From NCBI RefSeq assembly GCF_034702125.1, contig NC_085860.1, positions 53,322,442 through 53,386,441 of the forward strand: DNA of 64,000 nt, read 5' to 3'. The notes beneath the pieces are model-generated. The model was not told the DNA's origin, searched no databases, and saw only the letters and a list, made by a program, of their open reading frames with translations. The first letter of the stretch is position 1. Every line of letters begins with the position of its first letter. Of the stretch, positions 9,387-22,463 are shown piece after piece. The stretch comes from Engraulis encrasicolus (taxonomy: Eukaryota > Chordata > Actinopteri > Clupeiformes > Engraulidae). The position numbers were made by a program, and so were the translations under genes.

Positions 9387-9960
9387 TTATGGTGACATTA
9401 ACAACTTGCAATACATTCTACAAAGAATATAAAGAAATATAAAGAAAATTATATTCCTCTGTAACAACTGGTTTACTACCAGCCACAAATTGATGCTGAT
9501 AGCAAAAACAGTCTCAACAGAAACTGTACTGCTGGCCCTATCAGTGGGCCTGGGTTCTGCCAGAGCAGAAGGGCAATGTTTGGTACATAAAGCCAATAGA
9601 AGGTGCTGCATATTTCAGAGAGGCAAGTGGGAATGCATGCAAAGAACATAGAGTCATCTGGCTGGACGAACAGGTATAGCTGAGAATCATCAGCACAGAA
9701 GTGATATGCGAAGCCATGTGAGTGGATCACATGGCCCAGGGTGGCTAGGTGGTGTACCTGGCAAACAGAAGGGGCCCCATCATGGACCATTGGAGCACCC
9801 CTTTTGAGAGGTTGTGAGTTGAGGAATGAGCTCCTCACGCCTAGTTGACTGGAGTTGACTGCACTTGTGATGCACATGTTTGACATAGTAAAATGTTTGT
9901 TGTAATGGACCATATAACAGCCGTCAGACAAGTCGAATACGCCTGTTATACGGTCCCTGA
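9387..9960 (-). pseudogene. L2-like LINE reverse-transcriptase remnant
   Basis: The minus strand keeps a 151-codon open frame (9476-9931). Its middle reads a block ending CADDSQLYLFVQPDD, equivalent to the palm YADD motif and following residues of L2/CR1-type LINE reverse transcriptases. The residues before it correspond to the usual GVPQGS region shifted into another frame, so the frame is not faithfully preserved. No endonuclease domain or 3' end is attached. It is the least damaged copy of this module in the window. No product is expected. Confidence 0.65.
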
Positions 9961-10254
9961 TGGGGCCCCTTCTGTTTGCCAGGTAAATAAGATTATTTAT
10001 ATAAATCTACTTACAGCACTAAAACAAATAGTATATTCCTACCTCCTTTTCAACTTCACTGTGGCATAGGACATAAGGTTGTGTACTATACAATATATAC
10101 AATGCTATATCTCCTATTGTTTGCCATAGTTAGCCACTAAACCACTGTTGATCTGGTTGAGATCTGAACCAGGATTTCAAGGCTTCTTTCGAGATTGCAT
10201 TGAACACAAGCTATTATCACATGCTGATGACTTTCTTCTTTCTGTGTCAAATCC

Positions 10255-11601
10255 ATCAACATCACTATTTCACTTTATTTGACCTTTATTTCTCCAGGAA
10301 GGTCCCATTGAGGTATGAAACCTCTTCTTACAGGGAGTCCTGCCCAAGACAGCATTAAGACAAACAAACAGAGTACATGCAAGGACATGCACAGGTCATA
10401 CACATATCAGACATGGGTGCAAGCAGATAGAGACTAGACAAAGACTAACAAGCAAGGCAGACAAGCACCAAACAGTAAGAGCAAGCACACAGCAGACAGG
10501 AAATACAGGGAGCACACAACTGAACTAACACAGAATGACATAAAACAAACACAGTAAAACTGAGATTAAAAACAGTGACACTCCTCTACTAAAGTTGTTT
10601 TTAAAATATTTTAAAAAGTATCAATAGAGGGGACAGATTCCAAGTTTAAAATGCTTTGGAGGTTATTCCAAGCATGTGGGGCATATGAACTAAAAGAGGT
10701 CTTGCCTAATTCAGTGCGCACAGCAGGGGTGTTTAAGATTATTTTATCTCCTGACCTAGTGCCATAGGAACTAGCCTGGCGTGACACTAGACAGTTGATA
10801 TATGCCGGAAGTTTACCAACCAATGCCTTCACAATAAAAATGAGGAGATGGCTTTTTCTCCTGAGTTCTAATGAGGTCTATGTTAACTTTTCATATAACT
10901 CACAGTGATGTGTTCTCATATTTGCATTGGGTAATAAAATGCAGCGCTGCATGGTAAACTACATCCAATTTCTTTAAAAGAGAGGTGGACGCATGCATAT
11001 ATAATATGTCACCATAGTCTAATATAGGTCAAAATGTGCTCTGGACCAATCGCAACCTAGCAGCAAGAGGAAAACATTTTTTCAAGCGAAAATAAAAACT
11101 CAGTTTTGGTCTAAGCTTTTTAGGAAGATTGTCAATATGTGTTATACTTAAACTTTTCATCATGCCAAATCCCTAAATACTTGTATCTTTTTACCCTTTC
11201 TAATAAGGTTCCATCAACAGTGGACACTTCAACATTAGATACTGTAATGATGAGCGGGTACATGTGAAAACTTTGTTTTCTTTGCATTTAGGACCAAACG
11301 CAGACTGACCAAAGATGCCTGCAGAACACTAAAAGCAGATTGAAGATTATCAACTGCTGTCTTTACAGAGGGGGCAGAGGTATATAAAACAAGCATACAG
11401 CTGCACCTTTGCTGAATGAAGACCAACACAAAGGTTATTTATATAAATGGTGAACAAAATAGGATCCAAAATCGACCCCTGCGGCACACCCATTTTGACC
11501 TCCACTAGAGCAGAATTACTGCTCTCAACAGCTACACATTGGGTTCTCCCAGATAAATAGCTTAAAAACCAGTTCAGTGTTAGGTCACTAGAACCAATAT
11601 G
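10255..11601 (-). pseudogene. L2/CR1-like LINE, 3' half
   Basis: The minus strand continues the reverse transcriptase interrupted by the foldback element. GVPQGSILDPILFTIYINN lies at about 11490-11430, followed by thumb-like sequence with at least one frameshift. A C-terminal block at 10832-10611 contains YGTRSGDKIIL and RTELGKTSFSSYAPHAWN, typical of the end of Jockey-superfamily fish LINEs. The 3' end near 10255 has repeated AATAAAG/AAATAAAG signals. Frameshifts and stops make it inactive. Confidence 0.75.
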
Positions 11602-13074
11602 GGTAACACTTTATTTTAGGGATACATCTATTAGCACTAATACATACAATATTAATGCCTGTGTAAGTAACTTGTAAGGCACGTACTAAGCAAAATAAGA
11701 CAGTTGCTAAGCATGTATTCACAAATATCTTGTTCATGCCCAATTAGGGATTTATTATTAATATAACCTTAGTAAGGAACAGTAAGCCTGTATTTCTATT
11801 TATTAGTAAGTAGTAAATGGCGGAATACAATATGTATAAGCTCCCGACACACTGTGTGAACAAACCCTGAACAGTGTGAAAACAGATGCGGAATAAGGGT
11901 CCCTATTCTAAAGTGATGCATTGCTCAGCCCAGATGGCTTAGGGCCCCCGCACTATCAAGGTCCCCGTCATTACCTAGGGCCCCCACACCACCCAGGCCC
12001 GCACTAACTAGCCCCCCCCCCTGATCAGCAAAGTGTAAGGGTATATCTGGCAATCAATACGTAGTCAATTGAGTCTTGTTCAAACTAATGTGGCAAAGGT
12101 AACAGGAAGCTTTATATAACAAGGATTGAACATACACTTGTCAATGGCGGTGGGTTGGTGAGATGCAGTTGTTTCATGTAACACTGCGTTTTAATTGTAA
12201 AAAAAAAAAAAAAACCCTCCAAATAAATGCAGAACATTGGAATAATAGTTTTTAAGCGAAACTAAACTATTCTTTTGTGATAATTAAGTTAATGTTTGAG
12301 AACATTAGCTTCAAGAAGTGCATTGCATGATGGGTACGCAGTCTAGGCCAAAAGACAACCTACCCAGCTCTGAGCCTAGCTACGTCCTTAGCTCCTCCCC
12401 TCGCTCGTGCAATTTAGTTGCTATCCAAACAATTTGCCATGTACGTAACAACAGAAATATTATCATTGCTGCATTGGCCATGCATTGCATTTCTGACTAA
12501 GGGCGTACCCATCATGCACTGCACTGCAAAATGACATCTCACCACCCCACCGTCGCTGAGAAGTTTACGTTTAATCCTTGCCATATAATGCTTCCTATTG
12601 CTCAATTATACCCTGAATGGAATAAGCTAAATCTATACATCTAATCAGACTAAGATAAAACAAAAGTAAGCCTTACATTTGCTTCCTGGGGGGGTGCTGG
12701 GAAGGGGGGGGGGCCCTAGGGAGTGTGGGGGCCCAAGCCATCTGGGCTGAGCAATGCATCACTTTAGAATAGGGACCCTTATTCCACATCTGTTTTCACA
12801 CTGTTCAGGGTTTGTTCACACAGTGTACTAGGAGCTTATACACATTGTATTCTGGCCCTTACTGCTTACTCATAAATAGAAATCTAGGTCTACTATGTCC
12901 TTACTAAGGTTATATTGGTAATAAATCCCTTATTGTGCATGAACAAGACATTTGCGAATAAATGTCTAACAACTGTCTTATTTTGCTTAGTACATGCCTT
13001 ACAAGTTACTTACACAGGCATTAATATTGTATGTCTTAGTGCTAATAGATGTATCCCTAAAATAAAGTGTTACC
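11602..13074. mobile_element. Foldback DNA element (1473 bp)
   Basis: The whole element is one imperfect inverted repeat: 11602 onward matches the reverse complement of 13074 backward almost to the centre near 12400. Ends are GGTAACACTTTATTTTAGGG. The flanks carry a perfect 8-bp duplication CCAATATG (11594-11601 and 13075-13082), which splits the LINE. Short relatives with the same ends are at 17773-18055 and 48036-48317. There is no transposase frame. Confidence 0.92.
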
Positions 13075-13082
13075 CCAATATG

Positions 13083-13630
13083 TTGTAGACGTTGCAAAAG
13101 AAGCTCATGGTTTACGCAGTCAAAGGCCTCAGACAGGTCAACAAAAAGAGCAGCACAGGACCTCTTGTTATCTAGGGCAGAGATTATGTCATTGGAGACT
13201 AAAGTAGTGGCGGTGATAGTGCTGTGATATTGTCTGAATCCCGATTGTGTAGATGTCAAAATTCCATTTTCAGGCAAATAATGTTTAACCTGCTCATTCA
13301 TTAAAGACTCAAATATTTTAGCAGTTACTGATAATCTGGAAATGGGGCGATAGTTGTGTGGCAATGAGGGGTCACCACCTTTCAGCAGTGGAAGAACCAT
13401 GGCTGACTTCCATGACTTAGGAATTTCCCCATTGGTGAGGCTGAGATTAAATATTGAGGCTATAGGACTGACAATCACACTTGCTGCTGCCTTCAAAAAC
13501 AGGGACTCAATTTTGTCTGCACCAGTACATTTTGTAATGTCTAATTTAGACAAGGCTTGATGCACTTGCAGTTGCCTTAGACATCTTAGCAAACAGTTTG
13601 GCCAACTGTCTGCTTATAAACTCAATTTTG
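13083..13630 (-). pseudogene. L2/CR1-like LINE, reverse-transcriptase N-half
   Basis: The minus-strand open frame reads fingers and palm of a LINE reverse transcriptase: KCTGADKI, then LPLLKGGDPSLPHNYRPIS, then QSGFRQYHST, then motif A as ALFVDLSEAFDCVNH, up to LLQRLQHIG at the insertion point. The text resumes with IGSSDLTLNWFLSYLSGRTQ on the far side of the foldback element, which confirms one LINE. The upstream endonuclease is absent (5' truncation near 13630). Confidence 0.82.
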
Positions 13631-13739
13631 GGAAAAGCAAACTATTTGCTGTCAATAAGTTGGTTGGGGATTTTATATTGCTGACTGAGTGATACTGATC
13701 ATGTCCATGGGGTTTGAGGATGTATTGAAGACAAAACAG

Positions 13740-13935
13740 CAAAGAAAGACCCGACTTAACTTTCCTTGTCAGACCTGTTCATGTAACTAATATACTAGCA
13801 GAGGTATGCGGAAAGCAAGCCTGACTGAAGGAAATAGATTCTGCATTTTATTTAATCAAACTGCATTCCACTGTCACTCACCTGCCACTGTGTTGATGAA
13901 AGAATGTTTCAGTTTCTCTCTCAATCTGTCCTACT
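13740..13935 (+). repeat. Local repeat, Z module
   Basis: Diverged copy of 3480-3720 and 9060-9345, cut by the TIR element that follows. Confidence 0.55.
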
Positions 13936-13939
13936 TACC

Positions 13940-14294
13940 GCGCAGTCACACCGCCGGCGTTGAACGCGTGGAAAGATGCGGAAGTAATTGACAATTTATG
14001 GGAGAGCAGGTGGCAGAAGCGTTAAAAGCCGCAAAGCGTGTCTAGAGTCAAAAGCGCCAAAAGCCGAGGGCGTCAGAAGTTGAACTTCATGTACAAATAT
14101 GTAATGAGCTCGGCGGCGGCAGGCGGCAGCCAATGGTATGTTCATATTTTTCTAAACACGAGCTTCGGTTGGTCGAGATTCTTGGTCGAACGCTTCAAGT
14201 TGAATCTTTTGCCTCGTTCAACGCCCCTGACCTGTGCTTTCCAGGCAGGAGTCAGCAGCATTTTAGCTCTTTCAATGGCGGCGGTGTGACCGCA
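13940..14294. mobile_element. MITE with GTCACACCGCC ends
   Basis: The left end contains CAGTCACACCGCC and the right end is its approximate reverse complement (GGCGGTGTGACCG). The interior is rich in short CG-containing repeats (AAAAGCGCCAAAAGCC). The target duplication is unclear. The 83-codon open frame inside is a shadow. Confidence 0.65.
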
Positions 14295-15087
14295 GCATTA
14301 ACCCCTTAAGACACTGCATTATAAATTAGCTGTTACCAGAATGGCACTGACCAAGTCGTAATGTATTACTAAAGGTCCTGTGCACTGTCACTTTCAATGT
14401 CTACTACAGCGTGCCACAGGAGGTAAGGCGTGCATTAAGGGGCTACAGTATTAGTGCCCTCCCATTGGTCATAGATGATCACGATGTACACACTTAAAAT
14501 CTGATTGGACCTCATGGATGTCACTCTGAGGTCATATTCACTGCTATTGGTCTTCCGACAGTATGACATTTATTATATTGACATAATATGATCTTATATT
14601 ACCGTATGTCCTATATATTACATTCTTGTAATGTTATCTTGGCAAGGACAACCATCCTCAACTCACAAGAGGTGCCCTAACGATCCATGCTAGGGCCCCT
14701 TCTGTTCGTACAACGCCTCATTGGACTATGTGATCCACTCACATGGCTTGTCGTATCCCTGTAGTGCTGATGATATTCAGCTATACTTGTTTTACCAGCC
14801 ACATAACTCCGTCTTCAGATGTTCATTTCCTTCTGTTGGCTTACCTGCTTGTGCAGAACCATAAGTAAAACCATTGCAAATGGTCCAGAACTCAGCCGTG
14901 TGTCTGGCATTGACTCCGTACAAAAGGGTTTATGCTTTTTATTCAGTATTTCATTTGTCAGGGACGTAGCAATGTACATCTTGGGCTGCTATGTGCCGCT
15001 CAGCTAAGGCACATGTGATAAATCATTTGTACACAATCATTGGTACACAGTGTTGTTGCATCTCGTGCAGGTCATTCTCTTTTTCAC
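14295..15087. other. Repeat fragments, no gene
   Basis: 14300-14460 is bounded by CCCCTTAA-type inverted ends and may be a small element. 14640-14890 is a plus-strand L2-like RT remnant. No gene is recognisable. Confidence 0.45.
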
Positions 15088-15204
15088 ATGATCTAATCAC
15101 TAACTGTGCGTTCTAGTCTGCTAGTCTGGATCCTATGCCAGCCCTGCCCTGTCTCTCTCTCCCACTCTCTTCCTGTGATACTCTTGACTGCCCTTTAAGC
15201 AATA

Positions 15205-17060
15205 AAGTGTGCTAGGAATCTCATAGCGGATAGCTTCACCCGTTTCTTCACCGAAAACCACGCAAAATAGTTTTACTAAGAAGTGGTAACTCCACTGAAA
15301 GTGGCTTGCTCTCAGCCTTAAGGGCTGCTAGAGTACATTCTATGCAATCTGTCTGCTGCCTCCAATACGGTCAAACGCAACGTACAGTACTCCATATCAT
15401 CTCAAGCAGCATTATCACCAGACCACCCCACTCCTGTTTCAGATATAACATTTCTGGATGTTCATCCAATGTCATCATGAAAAGGACTGTCCTCAAGATA
15501 CAAGAAGAAAAAAGCTTCCGGTTGAAAACCTTCTTCAGACAACTGACGTCTGGAGAAGGCTTTCACCCAAAACAGTGGGAGAAGAAAAATCCTGGTTGAA
15601 GCGGACCTTTTGTCTTTATCTGGTTATTTGGTTTTCCTGCTGCCATTGCAGCCGTTTGGATCTGTGGAATTTGTGTGCGTCCCAATATGCGAACTTGCGT
15701 CCTCCACTTGTGCTTGTGGCCTCGCCCCGCCTCTTGGCCCCGCCTCCATGGAGAAAACAATAAAGGTTCCCAGCTGTCTGCCTAGCCACAACAATTTTTG
15801 GGGGACTGTTGTTCATTCACCGTCCAGTTTGCAAATGAGAAAATTACTTCACATTTGAGCTTTTGCGAGATATTGAAATATAGTACTGTTATCAGTGATG
15901 TCAACATGACGTATTACTTCCTGGTTCGAGGCCACAAGAACAAGTGGAAGACGCAAGGTCACATATTGGAACGCACCCTTTAACCTACTCCTCCAAGGGC
16001 TGTCCTCAGCTCATAAGCTCTCCACAGGGGTGCCCCAAGTGTACATGCTGAGACCCCATCTGTTCGCTGGGATATGTGATCCACTCACATGGCTTGTCAC
16101 TGCTGTGCCGATGATTCTCAGGTATACGTTTTCTTCCAGCCAGATGACTCCATGTGTAAAACTATCCCAATGGCTCCAAAATGCTGCAGTGTGTCTGGTA
16201 TTGTCTCAACCCAAAAAGGGTGCATGCTATTTCTCTAGTAGTTTATATGACAGGGACATTGCAATGCACCATATTGCAATCATAATGTCATGAAAAAGCC
16301 ATGACATAAAATGTGCGTACTGTACAGTATGTGTGTGGTACATGTTCTAATGTGTGGCCCCTTGTTCTAATAATGAAGTGCACCAGCTTGTTACCTACAG
16401 ACAATGGCATGGCTTCACCACTCATTTGATTGGCACATAGGTGAGGAATTACTTCCTGGTAGCCAGTTGTAGAACATGTATGTAATGTTATGGACCAATT
16501 TAAATAAAGAGGTTCCATGCGCTTAATGATAATTCTTGATAATTTCCTGAAGGGGAATTCAGTGAATGTATTGTGCTTTATCTCATTTCAAACCCATGCA
16601 CATACAGTATTAAGCAACACAATATGGAACACAAATATAGTAAAATAACTTATAGGATCTAAAAGTAGAACCTGCAGTAAAAACCCTTTTTGTCCTGTAA
16701 TTAAATTCCATAAAAACACCACCACTACTATACAGTATTTGTTTTTGTAAGTTTATTGCTGGCTGATTGATACCGAGTAGATGATCATGTCCACAGTGTG
16801 TATTTGAGGATTTATTGAAGCAAAAATCTATTGCTGGGCCTTTATTGGTGTTAAAGAGTGAAACTCTTATCAGGCAATAAAAATATAATTTTTCACCAAG
16901 CTTAACTTTCTGTATCAGATCTGTTTTTGAAAGGTTTTATTCAGAATTAAATTCAGTTAATTCTGAATTAAACAACTCTTGCAGCCAAAACGCCTCTCAG
17001 TCCCTGCAATGTTTGAATAAAAAGAAAAGAATAAGAAAGAAGAAAAAAACTGAGTGCAAT
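15205..17060 (+). repeat. Local composite repeat, longest copy
   Basis: The fullest version of the recurring unit: first module (15205-15310), middle module (15605-15965), L2-like RT remnant (15966-16235), 3' module with AATAAAGAGGTTCC (16440-16870), and a Penelope-tail-like end (GCAGCCAAAACG, then A-rich GAATAAAAAG). The order is kept in X' at 44186-45960. The unit is probably an old composite retroelement; the family is not identified. Confidence 0.65.
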
Positions 17061-17772
17061 CAATTTCCTAACTACTCGTATGATATGACTAAATCACCAT
17101 GCCAAGTTTGGTTAAAATCTGTGCTGAAGCTGTGCTGTGCTGAAAGAATACATGAGACACTTTTGATTTTAGATGTGTTGATTTTATTCATTGCTACAAT
17201 GGAAAGGGTTATATTTTACAAATAGAAAAAAGGAAAATGTGAGTTGGTCTGTAAATTTTGCTCAAGACCGTCAGACAATTGACCGTATTATTGTTAACAA
17301 ACCAACAGAGGATCCAAAACAATACCCCTTGTCCTTTTTGACATACATGTTTAGTGATTTCACATATAAAAAGTACAATTGACATTGAAAGCTTTGCCCC
17401 CTTCTCCTTTCTAAAGACACAAAGTAAAAACACTAAATATGAGAGTCACTGGCGTGCACAGACATTTTGGAGGGCAAGTGCCGGAGGGAGTGTGGGGGTC
17501 ATGTGGAACTTCCAGCTGCCTTACTAGGCTACACAGACAATATATGTTATATTGGGGCAATATTGTCACATGCTTTTGATAGTCCACCATTTTGTAGATG
17601 ACCATGTCAACATGGACCACACAGTAAATTGTGATAAAAAAAAGGAAAACCTCATCTCGACCTGTGCATTCCTATGATGAGAGTGTAGTATTGACAGTAT
17701 TACCATCATTATTTGTATGGCTGGTACCGGTATTTGTGTTTGCCAGAAGGCAATGTAATATAATAATAATAA

Positions 17773-18055
17773 GGTAACACTTTATTTTAGGGATACATCT
17801 ATTAGCACTAATACATAAAATGTGTCTGTATAGGTAACTTGTAAGGCATGTACAAAGATAAATCAAACATTTGTTAGGCATGTATTCGCAAATGTCTTGT
17901 TCATGCACAATAAGGGATTTATTACCAATTTAACCTTAGTAAGGACCTAGTAGGCCTTAGTGTTTGCTTAGTACATGCCTTACAAGTTACTTATGCAGGC
18001 ATTGGCATTGTATGTATTAGTGCTAATAGATGTATCCCTAAAATAAAGTGTTACC
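17773..18055. mobile_element. MITE with GGTAACAC ends (283 bp)
   Basis: Same termini as the 1473-bp foldback element. Flanks AATAATAA (17765-17772) and AATAATAG (18056-18063) give an 8-bp duplication with one mismatch. Copy in X' at 48036-48317. Confidence 0.88.
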
Positions 18056-18309
18056 AATAATAGTAATAACTAGAAGTACTCAGAGAGCGCAGACCTCCGC
18101 CAAGGAACCTGCTTGACCACCCTAAGTCTTTCTGAATTATTTTTGTGGAGTCCCCGCAATTCAATCTCTGGTCACTAGGGGCGTCTAGATATATAGGCCA
18201 GCAATGGTGAAGATTTTTTTTTTTAAGTCCTGGTTCAGATTCGTGACCTGGGTCACCACCAGTATTTAATCACTTGTTCCTTGGGTCATTACTAACAACT
18301 CCACAAAGT

Positions 18310-18467
18310 TTCGTCCAAATCAGTATACCTGAGAATCATCGGCACAGCAGTGACAAGCCATGTGAGTGGATCACATATCCCAGCGAACAGATGGGGTCTC
18401 AGCATGTACACTTGGGGCACCCCTGTGGAGAGTTTATGAGCTGAGGCCAGTCCTTACAGGACGTAGG
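18310..18467 (-). pseudogene. L2-like RT remnant fragment
   Basis: Reverse-complement fragment of the module at 15966-16140. Ends at the TTAA where the next element starts. Confidence 0.5.
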
Positions 18468-18471
18468 TTAA

Positions 18472-18828
18472 AGGGACACTGTGCAGGAAATGGTCAAAAA
18501 AGGTACTGCAACTATGCTGCTCATTGAAACTGGGTTGCCTATTGCCAAATTTGATCTTTACATGAAAGTTTACTAAGTAATAAACAAATATTTCCTAGTA
18601 TGATCCAAGTAGTCATTTTTGCAGCTAAAAATGGCTATTTTTGGAAATTCAAAATGGCGGACCATGGAGAAGATCCCCCTTTTCATGTATGAAAAGTGCA
18701 TTTTTTCCAGTCATAATGAATACTTAGGATTTGATGGTGGTGGTAAGTATTCATGAAAAAGGTAACATTAGTGAATGGGCAGCATGAATTCTTGAAATAA
18801 ACAACTAAAAATCTCACACGGTGTCCCT
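18472..18828. mobile_element. TTAA-flanked MITE (357 bp)
   Basis: Ends AGGGACACTGTG and CACGGTGTCCCT with TTAA on both sides (18468-18471 and 18829-18832), a piggyBac- or Kolobok-type signature. Copy in X' at 51102-51459. Confidence 0.88.
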
Positions 18829-18832
18829 TTAA

Positions 18833-19873
18833 ATCTGTGGTTTCCTTGTATGATATGACTAAATCACCATGACAAGTTCGGTTCAAATCTGTGCTGAGGA
18901 AAAGAATTCATTAGACACTTTTGATTTTAAATGTGTTGGTTTTATTCATTACTGCAATGGAAAGGGTTATATTTTACAAATAGAAAAAGGAAAATGTGAG
19001 TTGATTTGTAAATTTAGCTTAACACATTGACTACCAAATCTTGGAAAAACCTGTTTTTGCTTCTCATGCGTTGGCTCCCAAAACGGGAAAACACAATTTT
19101 TACTTTTTATTGCATTTTTCATAACTAGACACTTCAATGCTTATTGTGTGTGATTTTGGGAATTCTATGATAAGTATAACAGACATAGATGACAGTCAAA
19201 AGCGTGTGTCATCATCTGGACATTTTAATCACAACGCCAGGATCGGAGCCACCTAAGAATATATTTGATAACTACTGCTGTATGGAACTGCGCCCCTTTG
19301 CCCTCTCTGTGTACACCTTGCTAAATGTCTAGGCCTACGATGCTGCCATCTCTATAAACACAAGAAGCGTGTTTGTATGTTGTTTACTGAGTGTTACAGT
19401 TGGCTACAGTCAGCATCCACTCTACGGAGCTTTATAGTATGCTACACATTGTGAACTCTGATTGGATTATTACCCTTACCTCGGATTTGCTCGGCAACCA
19501 GACAAGTTGGATTCTTCATTTTGTTCTTTTATAAACCCCATGATAAAATTGACGCTGTAGTGAACAGGAGAAGCTGGCTGCTACTGTCTAGCATTGCTAT
19601 GTAAACAGCAGCACGCATGCATGGCACAGCACTACAGCTGTTTCCCCACACAAGGATCGGAGACATTAACGCAGCCGATTAACGGATTTTGTTTTGCTTA
19701 CTACGTGTGATGGTGTGACCAAGACCCGTTTCACACGTGCAAAGATTAGTTGTGCAGGGACAGACAGTGTACTTCCGGAGGTGAAAATATGCGTTTGGTT
19801 GGTTGGTACAATTGGAGGGGGAGGTCACAGAGCAGGAGAGATGAGTCTAGTACACCAATATCATATAGACCTC
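18833..19873. other. Repeat-derived and unique sequence, no gene
   Basis: 18846-19015 is a second copy of 17073-17250 (phrase ACAAATAGAAAAAGGAAAAT). The rest shows no credible exon. Confidence 0.45.
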
Positions 19874-20213
19874 ACCGCAGAAATACACCAGCGGCGATCT
19901 GAGCGAGTCGAGCGACGGAAGTAATTGACTTTGTATTGAGTCGAGAGACAAAAGCGATTCTGGAGACTAGAGCGATTTGCGCAACGTGCGCGACAGTTTG
20001 AAGTTGAAATCTTTTCAACTTTCTATGACGCGGTTCGGCGACAAGCCGCGACAGCCAATGACTGTATAGAGGTCAGTGACCACAGCCAATGGGAATGCTT
20101 GAATGCTTTGCCTTCTGCCTGTACGGACATACTCTTGTCTCCTCAATCGCTTGTATCGCTTGCTGCTACACTCTGTCGCTTGAATCGCATCGCCGCTGGT
20201 GTATTTCTGCGGT
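19874..20213. mobile_element. MITE with 25-bp perfect TIRs (340 bp)
   Basis: 19874-19898 is the exact reverse complement of 20189-20213, starting ACCGCAGAAATACACC. The interior is rich in GCGA-type repeats. The inverted match continues weakly into the flanks (GACCTC/GAAGTC). Copy in X' at 52580-52932. Confidence 0.88.
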
Positions 20214-22447
20214 CTGAAGTCACCCAGAAAACATGTAGCAGACTGTAGTAATTCTTGTTCGCATTTAAGTACTTTCCGGTTCCCAGCGATCGACTGTGGG
20301 CAATGGGGACCAGTCTCAAATAAGGTGTGTGTGCAAACACGCGATTAGCAAACCCTCGCAAACTGACGAGGGCATTACAAATAGGCTGTAGGGATGACAT
20401 GATTGATCATTTCTGTGTCAAACGGCAACATAAATACGATGTTGCTATCACATTCTTGACCCGGAAAACTGGCAGACTACAGAATAGAGATTTCACGAGC
20501 CGTGACCATGGCAACGCACGACAAACCGCCACAAACCTTCCTAGTGCGAGACTTTGGAAATATTTGTAACCAAGCTCTGATACAGGTTGTTTTTCATTCC
20601 TGGTAGTACGCTTTTGATAAAGCTTAAAAAGTGCCATAACTGCAATTACAATCGCCTTGGTTTAGTAGTAGACTTGAAGAGTTCAGATGCAAAAACCCCT
20701 AAGTGCCTTTTCAGAAAACAATCATAATTCATTTTTATTTAATACAAAGCTATCACAATTGCATTTTTTTTTATTTATGTAATATAAGTATTTAGGCTAT
20801 ATGTGTTATCAAGTACATGAATGTAAACCAAACCAACAACGGGGTTCTCTAAAAATATGGAAGTGCAGGTCTTCAGAAATGGAGTTAGGGAGTTTTGCAT
20901 CTGAACTCTTTGTTATATTGGGGCACTATTACCACAGTAGCCTACCACAGTACACTCTGACCAAAAAAATCCAAAAAAGGAATTGTCCTGTATAGCAAAG
21001 GGGCAGGTGCTTTCACACCACCTCATCCCTATCTGTGGAGGCCTATGGTGCGAGTGTAGTATAGGAGTGATTCTACGATTCGCCTGCACTTTTGGCAAAA
21101 GCAAAATGTAAATTATCAGTAAGTTTTTTCAAATAAATGACCTAGATGTTTACATAGTGTATATATTTAAGTTTCCAAACAAACAAATTGCCAAGCTTAA
21201 TCTGAATTATTATTTTGTCAACAGTGTTATGGACAAATACTATGTCATCAACATATATAAAAAATACTACAGAGTTTAAACAACATATGTCTGAAAGTGC
21301 TTATGTCCCTTACCAATAATGTTGTCATTAATCTGTGCAACTGATATTGAAAATGTGATTGTTGAGCTTCATAAGTAGGATTTTATGATTCACTGTGACA
21401 CATTTTTCATTATATATCCCTGTAACGTCTGATTTGAATTTAGTCACCCTCCTTAAACAAAACTTCCCTCTTCAGAGAAAATCCATAGTGTCTGTTCATA
21501 GGATTTTTCCAACACATAATAGGCCTTGAGCTAGAACCCAAAAATTGACCTCTCGCAATCGAACCGGTGGGCAAGTTCTAATCTGTTTATGTAGCTCTCA
21601 CATGCATAATGAGAATCAGATGCAATAATGGACCCAACAAAGAGGAGGACACATAGCCTAGATAGGAGAACACCAGGTTTTGTCAACAAGAAAATGGCAG
21701 ATTTGATGCAATGTTGATTAAATGCAAAAGCCAATAATACATTGTCAAGTTGTTCATAACTTTGTTTGCAGTCTTATGAGGGTCTTAGCATTCCAAACGA
21801 ACTATTTGGGGACTGTTTAAAAGTGTGAAAAGTTTATTAAGCAATTCGTTTTTAATAGGCTACCAATAGTTAGCTGCCAGCAGAGCTCAACAGTTTGCCT
21901 TCATTTGTGTTAGCAACTAGCTACAGCTACTGCTAGAACAATTCGAAGTCCTGACACACTGTTTGCAATCAAATGTGGACCATTAGTTTCAAAAACGAGG
22001 CAGAGAACTTTGTGAATAATTTATTTACAGGCTCTGATACAGTCCTTCCCTTGTAGTCTACCTCACAACCTCTAATGCCACCGTCGTAGGTGCTTCTGTC
22101 CGGAGCCTGCAGTGACTGACAAACAGGGAGAAACTGCCTGAGGGGGCGGGGCACGGCACGCTTCTTCATAGTTCCAGGGAACAACACCTATCAGCTGCAT
22201 GGAGTGACAGGGAGACGAATTATTTTGTAACAAATTATTTTGTTTGTTTGTCTGTCAATATGGAGATAAATTGGCAAAAACATACTCCTCCTCAACTGTC
22301 ATAGTTAATTGTAACACCATTGACGGTAACACGGCTTGACATTTCAGCCATTTTTATGGTGTTGTGCTAACTGAGGACCTCAGAAGTTGCATCACAACAC
22401 CTTAATCAATTAATGTATTTGTATGCTTTATCTGTGTTTTTCTACAT
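20214..22447. other. No gene recognised
   Basis: Unique-looking A/T-rich sequence, the first part shared with X'. No long open frame or splice pair that I trust. Confidence 0.4.
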
Positions 22448-22463
22448 GTGATTTCTAATTCAG

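Larger units (their letters stand above)
15088..21588 (+). repeat. Duplicated block X (6.5 kb)
   Basis: Matches 42128-54344 in direct orientation from ATGATCTAATCACTAACTG through GGGCAAGTTCTAATCTGTTT. Subtracting the three insertions from the second copy leaves about the same length. Identity is very high in the first half; the second copy accumulates small indels after about 51.4 kb. One 88-bp difference (16580 region) is a deletion in X'. Confidence 0.95.
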
